The notes under the pieces were generated by a model that saw nothing but the letters and a program-made list of their open reading frames with translations, was not told where the DNA came from and ran no database searches. From NCBI GenBank assembly GCA_024234675.1, contig JACKNU010000001.1, positions 868,001-932,000 of the forward strand: a DNA stretch of 64,000 bases. Direction: 5' to 3'. Below are positions 27,228-36,083 of this stretch, piece after piece. This DNA is from Pseudomonadales bacterium (lineage in GTDB: Bacteria; Pseudomonadota; Gammaproteobacteria; Pseudomonadales; Halieaceae). Position numbers and translations under genes: made by a program. Within the stretch, counting starts at the first letter, position 1; the number at the start of each line of letters is the position of its first letter.

Positions 27228-27249
27228 GCGCGGCAAGCGCCGGGGGATC

Positions 27250-27954
27250 GTGGTGAATCAAAGGGGAAAGGCATTGCTGCACTGGATTGCGCTGCTGGCA
27301 GGGCTGGCTCTGTTGTCGGCCTGTGCCGACCGCAAGGAGGAGGCCAGGGAATCGCTGCTCTCGATACTGCCGCAGAAGCGCGATGTGGAATTCCGCGAAC
27401 TGGTGGAGTACCCCGGCGGGGCCGTGTGCGGTGAATACAATACCGTGGACCCGATGCGCGGCAGCACCAACTACCACCCCTTCGTGGTCTGGGGCAGCAA
27501 GGCCGAGGAGAGACCTTCGCCCGAGGACCTGGCGATATTCTGCAGCAGGGATGCCGAGGCGGCACTGCTGACAACCCTGGGTATCGGCCCGGTGGCAGCC
27601 CCGGCAAACCAATTGCCGCAGATTCGCAGCGATATCCGCCTCATCGAGTCGGCCCTGCAGGCCTACCAGGCAGACAATCACTTCCTGCCAACCACCACCC
27701 AGGGCCTGGGGGCCCTGCTGGCCCCATCGGAAATGCCACCCAAACCGGCCCGCTTCCGCGAGGGCGGCTACCTGCCGCAACTGCCCGTGGACCCCTGGGG
27801 CAGGACCTACCAGTACGAGCGCAGTGGCCTGGGCGGTATCGCCCACGACCACCTGATCTTCACCCTGGGCGCGGACGGGCTCGTGGGAGGCAGCGGTGAG
27901 GACGCCGACGTCAGCAGCAAACATCTCAAGTACCTGGATTACATCGCCCCCTGA
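27250..27954 (+). CDS. Lipoprotein with a GspG-like pseudopilin domain
   Basis: A 234-residue protein. The first 25 residues are a lipoprotein signal (hydrophobic core and LLSAC, lipidated Cys at 25). Residues about 40-105 are unassigned. Residues about 120-234 match the globular part of the major type II secretion pseudopilin GspG: LQAYQADNHFLPTTTQGLGALL, PVDPWGRTYQY, then FTLGADGLVGGSGEDADV. It lacks the prepilin peptidase site and N-terminal helix, so it cannot assemble like a normal pseudopilin. The calcium-site residues near the GEDAD loop are kept. No other secretion gene is nearby. The start is one of two consecutive GTG codons. Confidence 0.75.
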   Translation: MVNQRGKALLHWIALLAGLALLSACADRKEEARESLLSILPQKRDVEFRELVEYPGGAVCGEYNTVDPMRGSTNYHPFVVWGSKAEERPSPEDLAIFCSRDAEAALLTTLGIGPVAAPANQLPQIRSDIRLIESALQAYQADNHFLPTTTQGLGALLAPSEMPPKPARFREGGYLPQLPVDPWGRTYQYERSGLGGIAHDHLIFTLGADGLVGGSGEDADVSSKHLKYLDYIAP

Positions 27955-28129
27955 ACGCAGCGGGATTACCTGTGACCGGCACTGAACCGGGCGGATTGTC
28001 CCGCCGGGTATAGCTATTCGCCCGGGTATCGGGGCAAACAGTTTTTGCAAGTCATTACATTCGCCTCCGCCCTGGCCCACAATAAGCCGCAATATTGGCC
28101 CACCCCAGAACAAGAGCGAGCATTTCCCC

Positions 28130-29122
28130 ATGAGCGAACGCATTCCCATGCCCATACCCTTCGGCTGGTTCCAGGTAGCCTATTCACAGGACCTGGGCGT
28201 GGCCGAATCCATGCCCCTGCGCTACTTCGATACCGACCTGGTCCTGTTTCGCACCGAGAGCGGCGAGGCCAGGGTGCTGGACGCCTACTGCCCGCACATG
28301 GGGGCGCACCTGGGCTACGGCATCCGGGACCAGGCGGGCGGCGGTTCAGCGGTCGTGGGGGACTCCATCGTATGCCCGTTTCACGGCTGGGCCTATAATG
28401 GAGAGGGCCAGTGCACCGATGTCCCCTACGCCAACAACCTGCCGCCCAGAATAGCCCGGGGCGAGCAGGTCATACGACCCTGGCCGGTGCGCGAACTCAA
28501 CCAGGTGATATTCGTCTGGTACCACCCCGAAGGCTTGCAACCCAGCTTCGAGCCGGAGCGTATTCCCGAGGCGGACCCGGCCAACGACGTGTGGGGCAGC
28601 ATGAAGCTGCACGGCTGGGACATCCAGACCCACATGCAGGAGATCGGTGAGAACGCGGTCGACCCCGCTCACTTCCTCTACGTCCACGGCACCCAGAACA
28701 TCCCCACACCGGAGTTCATGGAATTCGACGGCGTGTATCGCCGCGGCAAGCTGGTGAGCAAGATGGCCACCCCCCGGGGCGAGATCACCGGGGTCATCGC
28801 CAACGCCAGCACCGGCCCCGGCCAGGCCACCGTGCGCTTCAGCGGCATCTGCGACACGGTGCTGATGGCCAACCTGACGCCCGTGGACCGGGAAAACTCC
28901 CGGGCCTTTTACGCCTTCATCCAGAAAAAAGTGGACGGCAAAGAGCCCGTGGGCGGCGTGGCCGACGCCATCGTCAAGGATATCTGCAGGCAGATGTCGG
29001 AAGACCAGATCATCTGGGCCCACAAGAAATATTTTGAAAAGCCCTTGCTGTGCGACAACGATGGTCCCTTTGCCAAGTTCCGCAAGTGGTACAGCCAGTT
29101 TTACGCGGACGGCGCGCAATAG
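28130..29122 (+). CDS. Rieske non-haem iron oxygenase (KshA-like)
   Basis: A 330-residue terminal oxygenase. The Rieske [2Fe-2S] centre is complete: Cys54-Pro-His56 and Cys82-Pro-Phe-His85. The catalytic iron region follows at ENAVDPAHFLYVHGT, with His181 and His186 as ligands and Asp178 bridging the two centres. Overall similarity is to the 3-ketosteroid 9-alpha-hydroxylase/cholesterol-desaturase branch, so a steroid or other polycyclic substrate is plausible. No reductase or ferredoxin gene is adjacent. The upstream 175 bases are gene-free. Confidence 0.85.
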   Translation: MSERIPMPIPFGWFQVAYSQDLGVAESMPLRYFDTDLVLFRTESGEARVLDAYCPHMGAHLGYGIRDQAGGGSAVVGDSIVCPFHGWAYNGEGQCTDVPYANNLPPRIARGEQVIRPWPVRELNQVIFVWYHPEGLQPSFEPERIPEADPANDVWGSMKLHGWDIQTHMQEIGENAVDPAHFLYVHGTQNIPTPEFMEFDGVYRRGKLVSKMATPRGEITGVIANASTGPGQATVRFSGICDTVLMANLTPVDRENSRAFYAFIQKKVDGKEPVGGVADAIVKDICRQMSEDQIIWAHKKYFEKPLLCDNDGPFAKFRKWYSQFYADGAQ

Positions 29123-29161
29123 GCCTGGCCCGCGTCATCGGGCATTGATTCGAGCGGGCAG

Positions 29162-30715
29162 CTAGTTCACCTGGCGCGCCCGCCCCTCCCAGAAAGGCTT
29201 GCGCAGTTCGGTCTTCAGTACCTTGCCCGCTCCCGAGAGCGGCAGGGCCTCCTCCCGAAAGGTGATGCCCTTGGGTAGTTTGTAACCTGCAATCCGCTCG
29301 CGGCAATGGCGGATGATCTCCTCCATCGTCGCCTCCTCACCCTCGTGCAGCACCACGATCGCGTGTACCGCCTCACCCCACTCCTCATCGGGAATGCCGA
29401 TCACTGCCACGTCCTGCACGGCCGGGTGGCTGATCACCGCGTTCTCGACCTCGGTGGTAAAGACGTTCTCGCCGCCGGTGACCACCATGTCTTTTACCCG
29501 GTCTACGATAAAGAGATAGCCATCCGTGTCGAGATAACCCGCGTCGCCGGTGAAGACCCAGCCGTCCTGCAGCGCCCTCGCGGTCTCCTCGGGCCTGTTC
29601 CAGTAGCCGAGCATCGCGTGGGGGCCGCGCACCGCGATTTCGCCGGAGCTGCCGGGCGGGCAATCTTCGCCCTGCTCGTCCACTATCCGCACTTCACTGA
29701 CCGCCGTGGGCTGGCCCGCTGAACTGAGCTTATCGCCCCCCGGGTGGTGATCCTCCATGGCCAGGGTGGTAACGACGGGAGCCAGTTCGGTCTGGCCGTA
29801 TGCCTGCACCAGCCCCACCGTGGGCCAGGTTGCCATGAACGCATCCAGGGTGGCCGCGGGCATGGGCGAAGCGCCGTAGACCACGCACTGCAGGCTTGAC
29901 ACATCGGCCACCGCTGCCATGGGGTGATTGAGCACCATCTTGATCATTGCCGGCACCATCAGGCAATGGCTTATCTTCTCCTCGGCAAAGGTGCGCAGTA
30001 CCTGTTCCGGATCGAAGGCGGGCAACACGACATGACTGCCGCTGCAGAGGGTCGCCCCCATCGAGCCGGCAAAATCCGCCATATGGAACATGGGGGCAAC
30101 ATGCAGGTATACGGACTGTCGATTCATCCTGAAGGCCGGCATGCTTCCCATTGCGCTGGCCCAGATCGCACGGTGGGACTGCATCACACCTTTGGGAAAT
30201 CCGGTGGTTCCGCCGGTGTAGAAGATACCCGCCATATCGTCGCCACCGCGGCTGGACATGGGCGCCGGCACAGCGCTGGCGATCAGTTCCTCATAGGAGC
30301 TGGCCCATTGCGGACACTCCCCTTCACCCATATAAATGGCCTGGTCGAGCGTATCGACCGCCTCGAGTAATTCGCCTGCCTGTTCGATAAAAGCATCGTC
30401 GAACAGCAATACCCGGGTGCCGGAATCGGTGACGGCATAATTATTCTCTGGCAGCGCCCAGCGGGTGTTCAATGGCACCATGCACAGGCCGGCCCAGGGA
30501 ATGGCGAACACCGCTTCATAGTAGCGGTCGCTGTTGAGGCTCAGTATGCCGACCCGGTCGGCCTCCGCCAGCCCCAACTGCGCCAGCGCCCCCGCGAGGC
30601 GAGAAACCCGCTCACGAGTCTGTGTCCAGTCAGCCTGGCGCCCCTGGAAGCGGGTGCTGACGCCCTCCGGGTTGTGCCGTGCGGCCCGCTGTAACATGCC
30701 AGGCATCGATATCAT
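29162..30715 (-). CDS. AMP-dependent acyl-CoA synthetase
   Basis: A 517-residue member of the ANL adenylating family that activates a carboxylic acid to its CoA thioester. The phosphate-binding loop YTGGTTGFPKG is near residue 170, the adenylate motif VQAYGQTELAP near 300, the hinge VDRVKDMVVTGGENVFTTEVE near 400-425 and the catalytic Lys in AGKVLKTELRK near the C-terminus. A GGAG Shine-Dalgarno precedes the ATG at 30715. The substrate is probably a medium- or long-chain, or a steroid-side-chain, acid. It converges on the Rieske gene. Confidence 0.92.
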   Translation of the reverse strand: MISMPGMLQRAARHNPEGVSTRFQGRQADWTQTRERVSRLAGALAQLGLAEADRVGILSLNSDRYYEAVFAIPWAGLCMVPLNTRWALPENNYAVTDSGTRVLLFDDAFIEQAGELLEAVDTLDQAIYMGEGECPQWASSYEELIASAVPAPMSSRGGDDMAGIFYTGGTTGFPKGVMQSHRAIWASAMGSMPAFRMNRQSVYLHVAPMFHMADFAGSMGATLCSGSHVVLPAFDPEQVLRTFAEEKISHCLMVPAMIKMVLNHPMAAVADVSSLQCVVYGASPMPAATLDAFMATWPTVGLVQAYGQTELAPVVTTLAMEDHHPGGDKLSSAGQPTAVSEVRIVDEQGEDCPPGSSGEIAVRGPHAMLGYWNRPEETARALQDGWVFTGDAGYLDTDGYLFIVDRVKDMVVTGGENVFTTEVENAVISHPAVQDVAVIGIPDEEWGEAVHAIVVLHEGEEATMEEIIRHCRERIAGYKLPKGITFREEALPLSGAGKVLKTELRKPFWEGRARQVN

Positions 30716-30793
30716 GAAGCACTCCGTAATCGTGTTATGGGTGATGCAGCGATTACTTTAGCAGAGCGCGCCGGGCCTGCCGACCGGGTGCTC

Positions 30794-32518
30794 CTAAAAA
30801 GGAAATACCAACGGAATCATCACCAGCACCGTGGCGGAGTAGCACAGGGACAGCGGCAGGCCGAAGCGGAAGTAATCGCGCAGTTCGTAGCCCCCCAGGT
30901 TCTGTACCATCAGGTTGGTGTTGTAGCCATAGGGGGTGAGGAAACTGGCGCTGGCGCCGTAGGCGACCGCCATGATCAGCGGCATATGACTGATGCCGTA
31001 ACTCTCCGCGAGGCCAAAGGCGATGGGGAAACTCAATGCGGCCGCCGCGTTGTTGGTCATCAACTCCGTCAGCAGCAAGGTGCCCAGGTAAATGCCTGCC
31101 AGGGCGGCGTAGGGGCCCAGCCCGGCCAGGTTTGCGTGCAGTCCCTCGGCCAGTATCGACATCAGGCCGGAGTTGGTGAGCGCCTGGGAGAGGGTGAGCG
31201 CCGAGGCGATGATCACCGCCAGTTGGAAAGGAAAGCGGCGGCGCAACTCGGAACTGCGCACCACGCCCAGTGCCAGCATGCAAACCAGCAGGAAGATCAC
31301 CCCCTTGATCAACGGGATGAGCCCCACCGAGGCCAGGCCGATCACCAGCATCAGGATACCGGTGATGAAAAAATCCTGGAACGGCGTGGTCTTGATTTCA
31401 CCCACTGAATCGTTGATCACCAGGAAGTTCTTGTCGAGATTCTTGCGCTCGTTGAAGTCCGGGCCCACCGCCAGCATCATGTTGTCACCGGCCTGAATGG
31501 TGATATTGCCCAGCTTGCCCGACAGCCGCTTGCCGCCCCGGCGCATGCCCACCACGGCGGCATCGAACAGGGAGCGAAAACCGCTCTCCTTCACTGTCTT
31601 GCCCTCGATAGTGGCGCCGGGCATGACGATGACCTCGGTCATATTGGTCCGCAGCAAACCCTCTTCCACGGCGAACAGTTGCAGGCCATCGTAGGCCTCC
31701 AGGGCGTTCACTTTCTTGATATCGCCGGAAAAGATGAGCTTGTCGCCCGCCTCGATATACTCCTGGGGCGCGACCGGCGAGATCAGGTAATTACCGCGCA
31801 CGATCTCCACCAGGAAGATATCCTCCAGCTCCCGCAGGCCGTTCTGCAGAATACTCTTGCCCACCAGGCTGGAGTCGGGGCTGACCTCGACCTCGATCAG
31901 GTACTCGTTGATGTCGATGTGCTGGGAGCTGCCCTCGGGCAGCAGGCGGGACGACAGCAGGATAACCACCAGCCCCACCGCCGTCACCGCCGACCCGACC
32001 AGCAGGAAATCGCCGAAGGCCAGGCCCTGGCCGGTGGCGTCCTCCAGGAAGCTGCTGACGATCAGGTTGGTGGAGGTGCCGATCAGGGTGACCGTGCCGC
32101 CCAGGATAGCCGCGTAGGATAGAGGCAGCAGTAATTTCGAGGCGTGGTGAAGGCGATTGCTGCGCACGGTATGCGCCAGGGTGGCCACCACCGCGGTATT
32201 GTTGACGAAAGCGGAAAACAGGGCGGCGAAAAACCCCATGCGCAACAGGCTGGCGGCGTAATTAGGGGTTATCAGTTTGCCCGCCAGGCGGGTGAGCCAG
32301 GAGAGCTTTTCCAGCCCGACGGAGACCAGCAACAGCAGGATGAGGGTAACCAGGCCCGAGTTGGTGGCCTTGGCCAGCACCTCGGCGGTGTCTACCAGCC
32401 CGAGGAAATAAGCGCCCAGCATCGCCGTTGCGAATATCCAGACGGCCGGCCAGGAGGTCAATACGAGACTGACCACCAGCGCCAGGAACAGGCCGGCAAC
32501 AAGCAGCTGGTCCAACAT
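30794..32518 (-). CDS. SLC13-family permease with two RCK_C (TrkA-C) domains
   Basis: An inner-membrane transporter of 574 residues from the ATG at 32518 (an in-frame GTG a few codons upstream is possible). The N-terminal half of the SLC13/DASS fold has about five helices and is followed by two TrkA-C-like regulatory domains in the middle (about 205-375, with ILQNGLRELEDIFLVEIVRGN and GATIEGKTVKESGFRSLFDA). The C-terminal half then has further helices. The LTELMTNNAAAALSFPIAFG segment carries the family's conserved NNAA sodium/substrate site. The substrate may be sulfate, a dicarboxylate or an amino acid. Confidence 0.87.
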   Translation of the reverse strand: MLDQLLVAGLFLALVVSLVLTSWPAVWIFATAMLGAYFLGLVDTAEVLAKATNSGLVTLILLLLVSVGLEKLSWLTRLAGKLITPNYAASLLRMGFFAALFSAFVNNTAVVATLAHTVRSNRLHHASKLLLPLSYAAILGGTVTLIGTSTNLIVSSFLEDATGQGLAFGDFLLVGSAVTAVGLVVILLSSRLLPEGSSQHIDINEYLIEVEVSPDSSLVGKSILQNGLRELEDIFLVEIVRGNYLISPVAPQEYIEAGDKLIFSGDIKKVNALEAYDGLQLFAVEEGLLRTNMTEVIVMPGATIEGKTVKESGFRSLFDAAVVGMRRGGKRLSGKLGNITIQAGDNMMLAVGPDFNERKNLDKNFLVINDSVGEIKTTPFQDFFITGILMLVIGLASVGLIPLIKGVIFLLVCMLALGVVRSSELRRRFPFQLAVIIASALTLSQALTNSGLMSILAEGLHANLAGLGPYAALAGIYLGTLLLTELMTNNAAAALSFPIAFGLAESYGISHMPLIMAVAYGASASFLTPYGYNTNLMVQNLGGYELRDYFRFGLPLSLCYSATVLVMIPLVFPF

Positions 32519-32665
32519 GGGTTGTTCGCTCACAAGAATTAAACGCCCAAAGGATACGCGCTTGGGGGGGCGGGGGACAACCGTGGGGGCACCAACGTGG
32601 GATAAACATCGCATTTGGGCTAGACTGGCCTGCCCCTCGAGCCCGTACCACGGAAAACACCTGGC

Positions 32666-33301
32666 ATGAAGAAAGCACTACTGATCGGCCTCTGCGCCCT
32701 GCTGACCGCCGCCGCCCTGCTATACCTGTTCCGGGAGCCCGTGAAGCAGGCGCTTTATGCCCGCATCACAGCCGACATGTTCGTCGCCGGGGACAGCGAC
32801 GCTTTCGATCCCGGGCCCGCGCTGGGCTCGCAGTTTCCGGGCCTGCGCGCCAGTTACCAGGGCCGCGAAGTCACCCTGCTGGACGAGTTCGCGGGGAAGA
32901 ATGGCACGGTATTCATCGCCAGCCGCTCCCTGGACTGGTGCCCCTACTGCATGCGCCAGCTGATCCAGCTGCAGGACAATGCGGCGGCGTTTGCCGCGGC
33001 GGGCATCGGCCTGGTGGCCATCACCTACGACGAGCCGCGCTTGCAGCAGGCCTTCATCGACAGGTTCGGTATCACTTTCCCGGTGCTTTCCGACATCAAT
33101 GCGCTCAGCTTCAAGACTCTGGGAATACTGAACGAGGACTACCAGCGCGGCGATTCACGCTATGGCATACCGCACCCGGGCATGATTGTCGTCAACCCGG
33201 ACGGCGAGGTGGTGGGCAAGCTGTTCCTGGAAGCCTACAGTTCCAGAGTGGATTCCCGGGCCGCCCTGGCGTTCGCCAAAGAGGTGCTCGGGATTCAGTG
33301 A
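32666..33301 (+). CDS. Membrane-anchored redoxin (AhpC/TSA-like)
   Basis: A 211-residue protein with an N-terminal membrane helix (about 4-22), which probably anchors a periplasmic thioredoxin-fold domain. The active site is SLDWCPYCMRQL with Cys at about residues 92 and 95, followed by VAITYDEPRLQQAFIDRFGITFPVLSD, which is typical of peroxiredoxin/redoxin proteins. The CPYC pair is of the glutaredoxin type and unusual for this fold. It could reduce peroxides or act in disulfide handling. Confidence 0.82.
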   Translation: MKKALLIGLCALLTAAALLYLFREPVKQALYARITADMFVAGDSDAFDPGPALGSQFPGLRASYQGREVTLLDEFAGKNGTVFIASRSLDWCPYCMRQLIQLQDNAAAFAAAGIGLVAITYDEPRLQQAFIDRFGITFPVLSDINALSFKTLGILNEDYQRGDSRYGIPHPGMIVVNPDGEVVGKLFLEAYSSRVDSRAALAFAKEVLGIQ

Positions 33302-33346
33302 AGGGCGCAGCGGGCTCCGCCGCGCAGCTGCACATGCATAGACTCG

Positions 33347-33817
33347 CTAGTGAACGTGCCCGTGTGCGATCTCTTCGGGGGTCGCTTCCCTGACGCCGAC
33401 AACCTGCACGTCAAAGTTTAACTGGCGGCCGGCGAGAGGATGGTTGGCATCGACGGTAACCTGGTCCCCCTCCACCGCCGTGACGACGATGCGGCGGGAA
33501 GCGCCGTTGGGGTCCTGCGCCTCGAAGGTCATACCCACGTCCACGGCTTCCACGCCCTGGAATGCGGCGCGATCCACCACCTGCACCAGCTCTGCCTGGA
33601 CCTCGCCGTAGGCGTCGGCGGGCTCCACCTGCACCTGCAACTCATCGCCCTCGACCTTACCGACCAGCGCGGTTTCCAGGCCGGGAATGAGATTGCCGGC
33701 CCCGTGCAGGTAGTTCAGGGGGTCGGCGCCCTCGGAACTGTCCAGCAGTTCCCCCTCGGCATCCGTCAGGCGGTAGTGCATGCTGACGACATGATTATCT
33801 GCAATCGCTAATGACAT
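33347..33817 (-). CDS. slyD: SlyD-like FKBP peptidyl-prolyl isomerase
   Basis: A 156-residue cytoplasmic FKBP of the SlyD type. The N-terminal FKBP half has YRLTDAEGELLDSSEGADPLNYLHGAGNLIPGLE, an insert-in-flap chaperone domain follows (about 70-125), and the chain closes with NHPLAGRQLNFDVQVVGVREATPEEI. The short C-terminal tail HGHVH keeps only a few of the metal-binding histidines of E. coli SlyD. Its ATG lies 8 bases after the stop of the 66-residue protein, so they form a two-gene unit. Confidence 0.9.
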   Translation of the reverse strand: MSLAIADNHVVSMHYRLTDAEGELLDSSEGADPLNYLHGAGNLIPGLETALVGKVEGDELQVQVEPADAYGEVQAELVQVVDRAAFQGVEAVDVGMTFEAQDPNGASRRIVVTAVEGDQVTVDANHPLAGRQLNFDVQVVGVREATPEEIAHGHVH

Positions 33818-33825
33818 CGTTCAGA

Positions 33826-34026
33826 TCACCCCGCCTTTTGTTTGTTGCCAAGCTTGATCTGCTTGTTGACGGCCATGGTGGGCTGGCCGCTGACGCCGGA
33901 TTTGATGTAATCGATCTTGTTGCCGGACTTGAGGAACTGCCTGGTTTGCTCTTCGATGGATTCTGATGTCTGTACAGCCGCGGGGGGCTTCTTTTTTGCC
34001 GCTGCTCGCGTCGGTTTGCGCGCCAT
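33826..34026 (-). CDS. 66-residue basic protein, possibly SutA-like
   Basis: A small Lys/Arg-rich protein. The first 20 residues are basic and alanine/proline-rich, then a helix with QTRQFLKSGNKIDYIKSGVSG follows. The FLxxGxKI pattern is loosely like the core of SutA, an RNA-polymerase-binding regulator of slow-growing Pseudomonas, but this protein lacks the long acidic arm. I am not certain of the family. Its position just upstream of slyD, with an 8-base gap, is clear. Confidence 0.5.
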   Translation of the reverse strand: MARKPTRAAAKKKPPAAVQTSESIEEQTRQFLKSGNKIDYIKSGVSGQPTMAVNKQIKLGNKQKAG

Positions 34027-34176
34027 GGGTCCGCCTTTTCCTGTTTATGAAGGCGCCTCATTGTACAGGAATCGACCACAAATAACAGGAATATCTCGCC
34101 AGCCGCCACCGGCGCAGGCGCCGCGGGCGCGAATGATGGCGGGGCCGCGCAGGATATTCGGGTATACTGAGCCACC

Positions 34177-35979
34177 ATGAACCAGGCACTGCAAACGCTG
34201 CACAGCGTCTTCGGCTACGAGACTTTCCGCCCTCCCCAGGAAAGCATTATTCGCACGGTTATCGAAGGCGGCGACGCGCTGGTGCTGATGCCCACCGGGG
34301 GCGGTAAATCCCTCTGCTACCAGGTTCCCGCACTGGTGCGGCCGGGCTGCGGCGTGGTGATCTCGCCGCTGATCGCCCTGATGCAGGACCAGGTCAGCGC
34401 CCTGCGCCAGCTGGGGGTGCGGGCGAGCTTTCTCAACTCTACCCTGGACGCGGCCAGCACCCGGGAGGTGGAATCGCAACTGCTGGCGGGTGAGCTGGAC
34501 CTGCTCTATATCGCCCCGGAGCGACTCACCCGGGAGCGCTGCCTGTCACTGCTGGAACAGTCGGCAATCAGCCTGTTTGCCATCGACGAGGCCCATTGCG
34601 TATCCCAGTGGGGCCACGATTTCCGCGCCGACTACCTGCAGCTGAGCCTGCTGCACACGCGCTTTCCCGGTATTCCTCGCATCGCCCTGACGGCCACGGC
34701 CGACGCCCGCACCCGGCTGGAAATCATTGAACGTCTGGACCTGGGTAACGCCCGCCAGTTCATCGCCGGCTTCGACCGGCCCAATATCCGCTATCGCATC
34801 GCCCTGAAGCACAACCCCCGCCAGCAACTGCTGCGCTTCCTGCGCGACGAGCACGTCGGCGACGCCGGCATTATCTACTGCATGTCCCGGCGTAAAACCG
34901 AGGACATCGCCACCTGGCTGGGCGAGCAGGGACTGGACGCACTGCCCTACCACGCCGGCCTGGATGCAGCCACCAGGGCCTCTCACCAGGCCCGCTTCCT
35001 GCGCGAGGAGGGGGTCATCATGGTGGCGACCATTGCCTTCGGCATGGGTATCGACAAACCGGACGTGCGCTTCGTGGCCCACCTGGACATGCCCAAGACG
35101 GTGGAGTCCTACTACCAGGAAACCGGCCGGGCCGGAAGGGATGGCCTGGCCGCCAACGCCTGGATGATCTACGGCTTGCAGGATGTGATAAAGCTGCGCC
35201 AGATGATGGCCGCTTCGGCCGGCAGCGAGGAGCACAAGCGGGCCGAGCAGCATCGCCTCAATGCCATGCTGGGGCTGTGTGAGATCACCAGTTGCCGGCG
35301 CCAGGCCCTGCTCAATTACTTTGGCGACCAGCTCGACCAGCCCTGCGGCAATTGCGACAGCTGCCTTGAGCCGGCGGACACCTGGGACGGCACCGAGGCC
35401 GCCCGCATGGCCCTCAGCGCGGTGTACCGCACCGGCCAGCGCTTTGGCGTGAATCACCTGATCGAGGTATTGCGCGGCAGCGAGGCAGACAAGGTCATGC
35501 AGTTCGATCACCACCTGTTGCCCACCTTCGGCGTGGGCACGCAGTGGGACAACAACCAGTGGCGCTCGGTATTCCGCCAGCTGGTGGCCCGGGGGCTGCT
35601 CAGCGTGGACCTGGACCGTTTTGGCGCCCTGCGCCTGGAGGAGAAATGCCGGCCGCTGCTGCGCGGGGAAGAGCAGATAGAACTGCGCCGGGACCAGCCC
35701 CGGCAGAAAACCGCCCGGCAACAGACCCGGACTGCGCTGCCCGCGGACATCGACGTGGGCCTGTGGGAGGCCCTGCGGGAGCGGCGCCGCCTGCTGGCGG
35801 AAGAACAGGGCGTGCCGCCCTATGTCATATTTCATGACCGCACGCTGCAGGAGATGTGCTGCCAACTGCCACGCAACAGGGCCGAGCTGGGCCACATAAA
35901 CGGCGTGGGCGAGCGCAAGCTGGAAAAATACGGCGCGCAGTTCCTGCAGGTGATCGAGCAACACGCCGCCGTGAGGTGA
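34177..35979 (+). CDS. recQ: ATP-dependent DNA helicase RecQ
   Basis: A 600-residue RecQ helicase. The Walker A MPTGGGKSLC is near residue 37, the DEAH box (IDEAHCVSQWGHDFRADY) near 136 and the motif VI QETGRAGRDG near 310. The RQC zinc-binding cysteines lie near 368-395 (CRRQALLNYFG ... CGNCDSC), and an HRDC domain follows (about 525-600). Length and domain order match E. coli RecQ (609). It unwinds DNA at stalled or recombining forks. It is a single-gene unit here. Confidence 0.96.
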   Translation: MNQALQTLHSVFGYETFRPPQESIIRTVIEGGDALVLMPTGGGKSLCYQVPALVRPGCGVVISPLIALMQDQVSALRQLGVRASFLNSTLDAASTREVESQLLAGELDLLYIAPERLTRERCLSLLEQSAISLFAIDEAHCVSQWGHDFRADYLQLSLLHTRFPGIPRIALTATADARTRLEIIERLDLGNARQFIAGFDRPNIRYRIALKHNPRQQLLRFLRDEHVGDAGIIYCMSRRKTEDIATWLGEQGLDALPYHAGLDAATRASHQARFLREEGVIMVATIAFGMGIDKPDVRFVAHLDMPKTVESYYQETGRAGRDGLAANAWMIYGLQDVIKLRQMMAASAGSEEHKRAEQHRLNAMLGLCEITSCRRQALLNYFGDQLDQPCGNCDSCLEPADTWDGTEAARMALSAVYRTGQRFGVNHLIEVLRGSEADKVMQFDHHLLPTFGVGTQWDNNQWRSVFRQLVARGLLSVDLDRFGALRLEEKCRPLLRGEEQIELRRDQPRQKTARQQTRTALPADIDVGLWEALRERRRLLAEEQGVPPYVIFHDRTLQEMCCQLPRNRAELGHINGVGERKLEKYGAQFLQVIEQHAAVR

Positions 35980-36083
35980 ACAGCGGTGGTTTGCCGGCGC
36001 TGCGCCTTGCACCCCCGGCGCAAAGAGTGAACAATTGCCGGCATCCCCCCCCCGGGGGGTAATCACCTGCTTGCGGAGTGCCC

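Noticed and set aside
26881..28155. 424-codon open frame antisense to the end of the WS/DGAT gene and the pseudopilin-like lipoprotein
   Set aside because: It covers two well-supported plus-strand genes and has no Shine-Dalgarno or recognisable domain.
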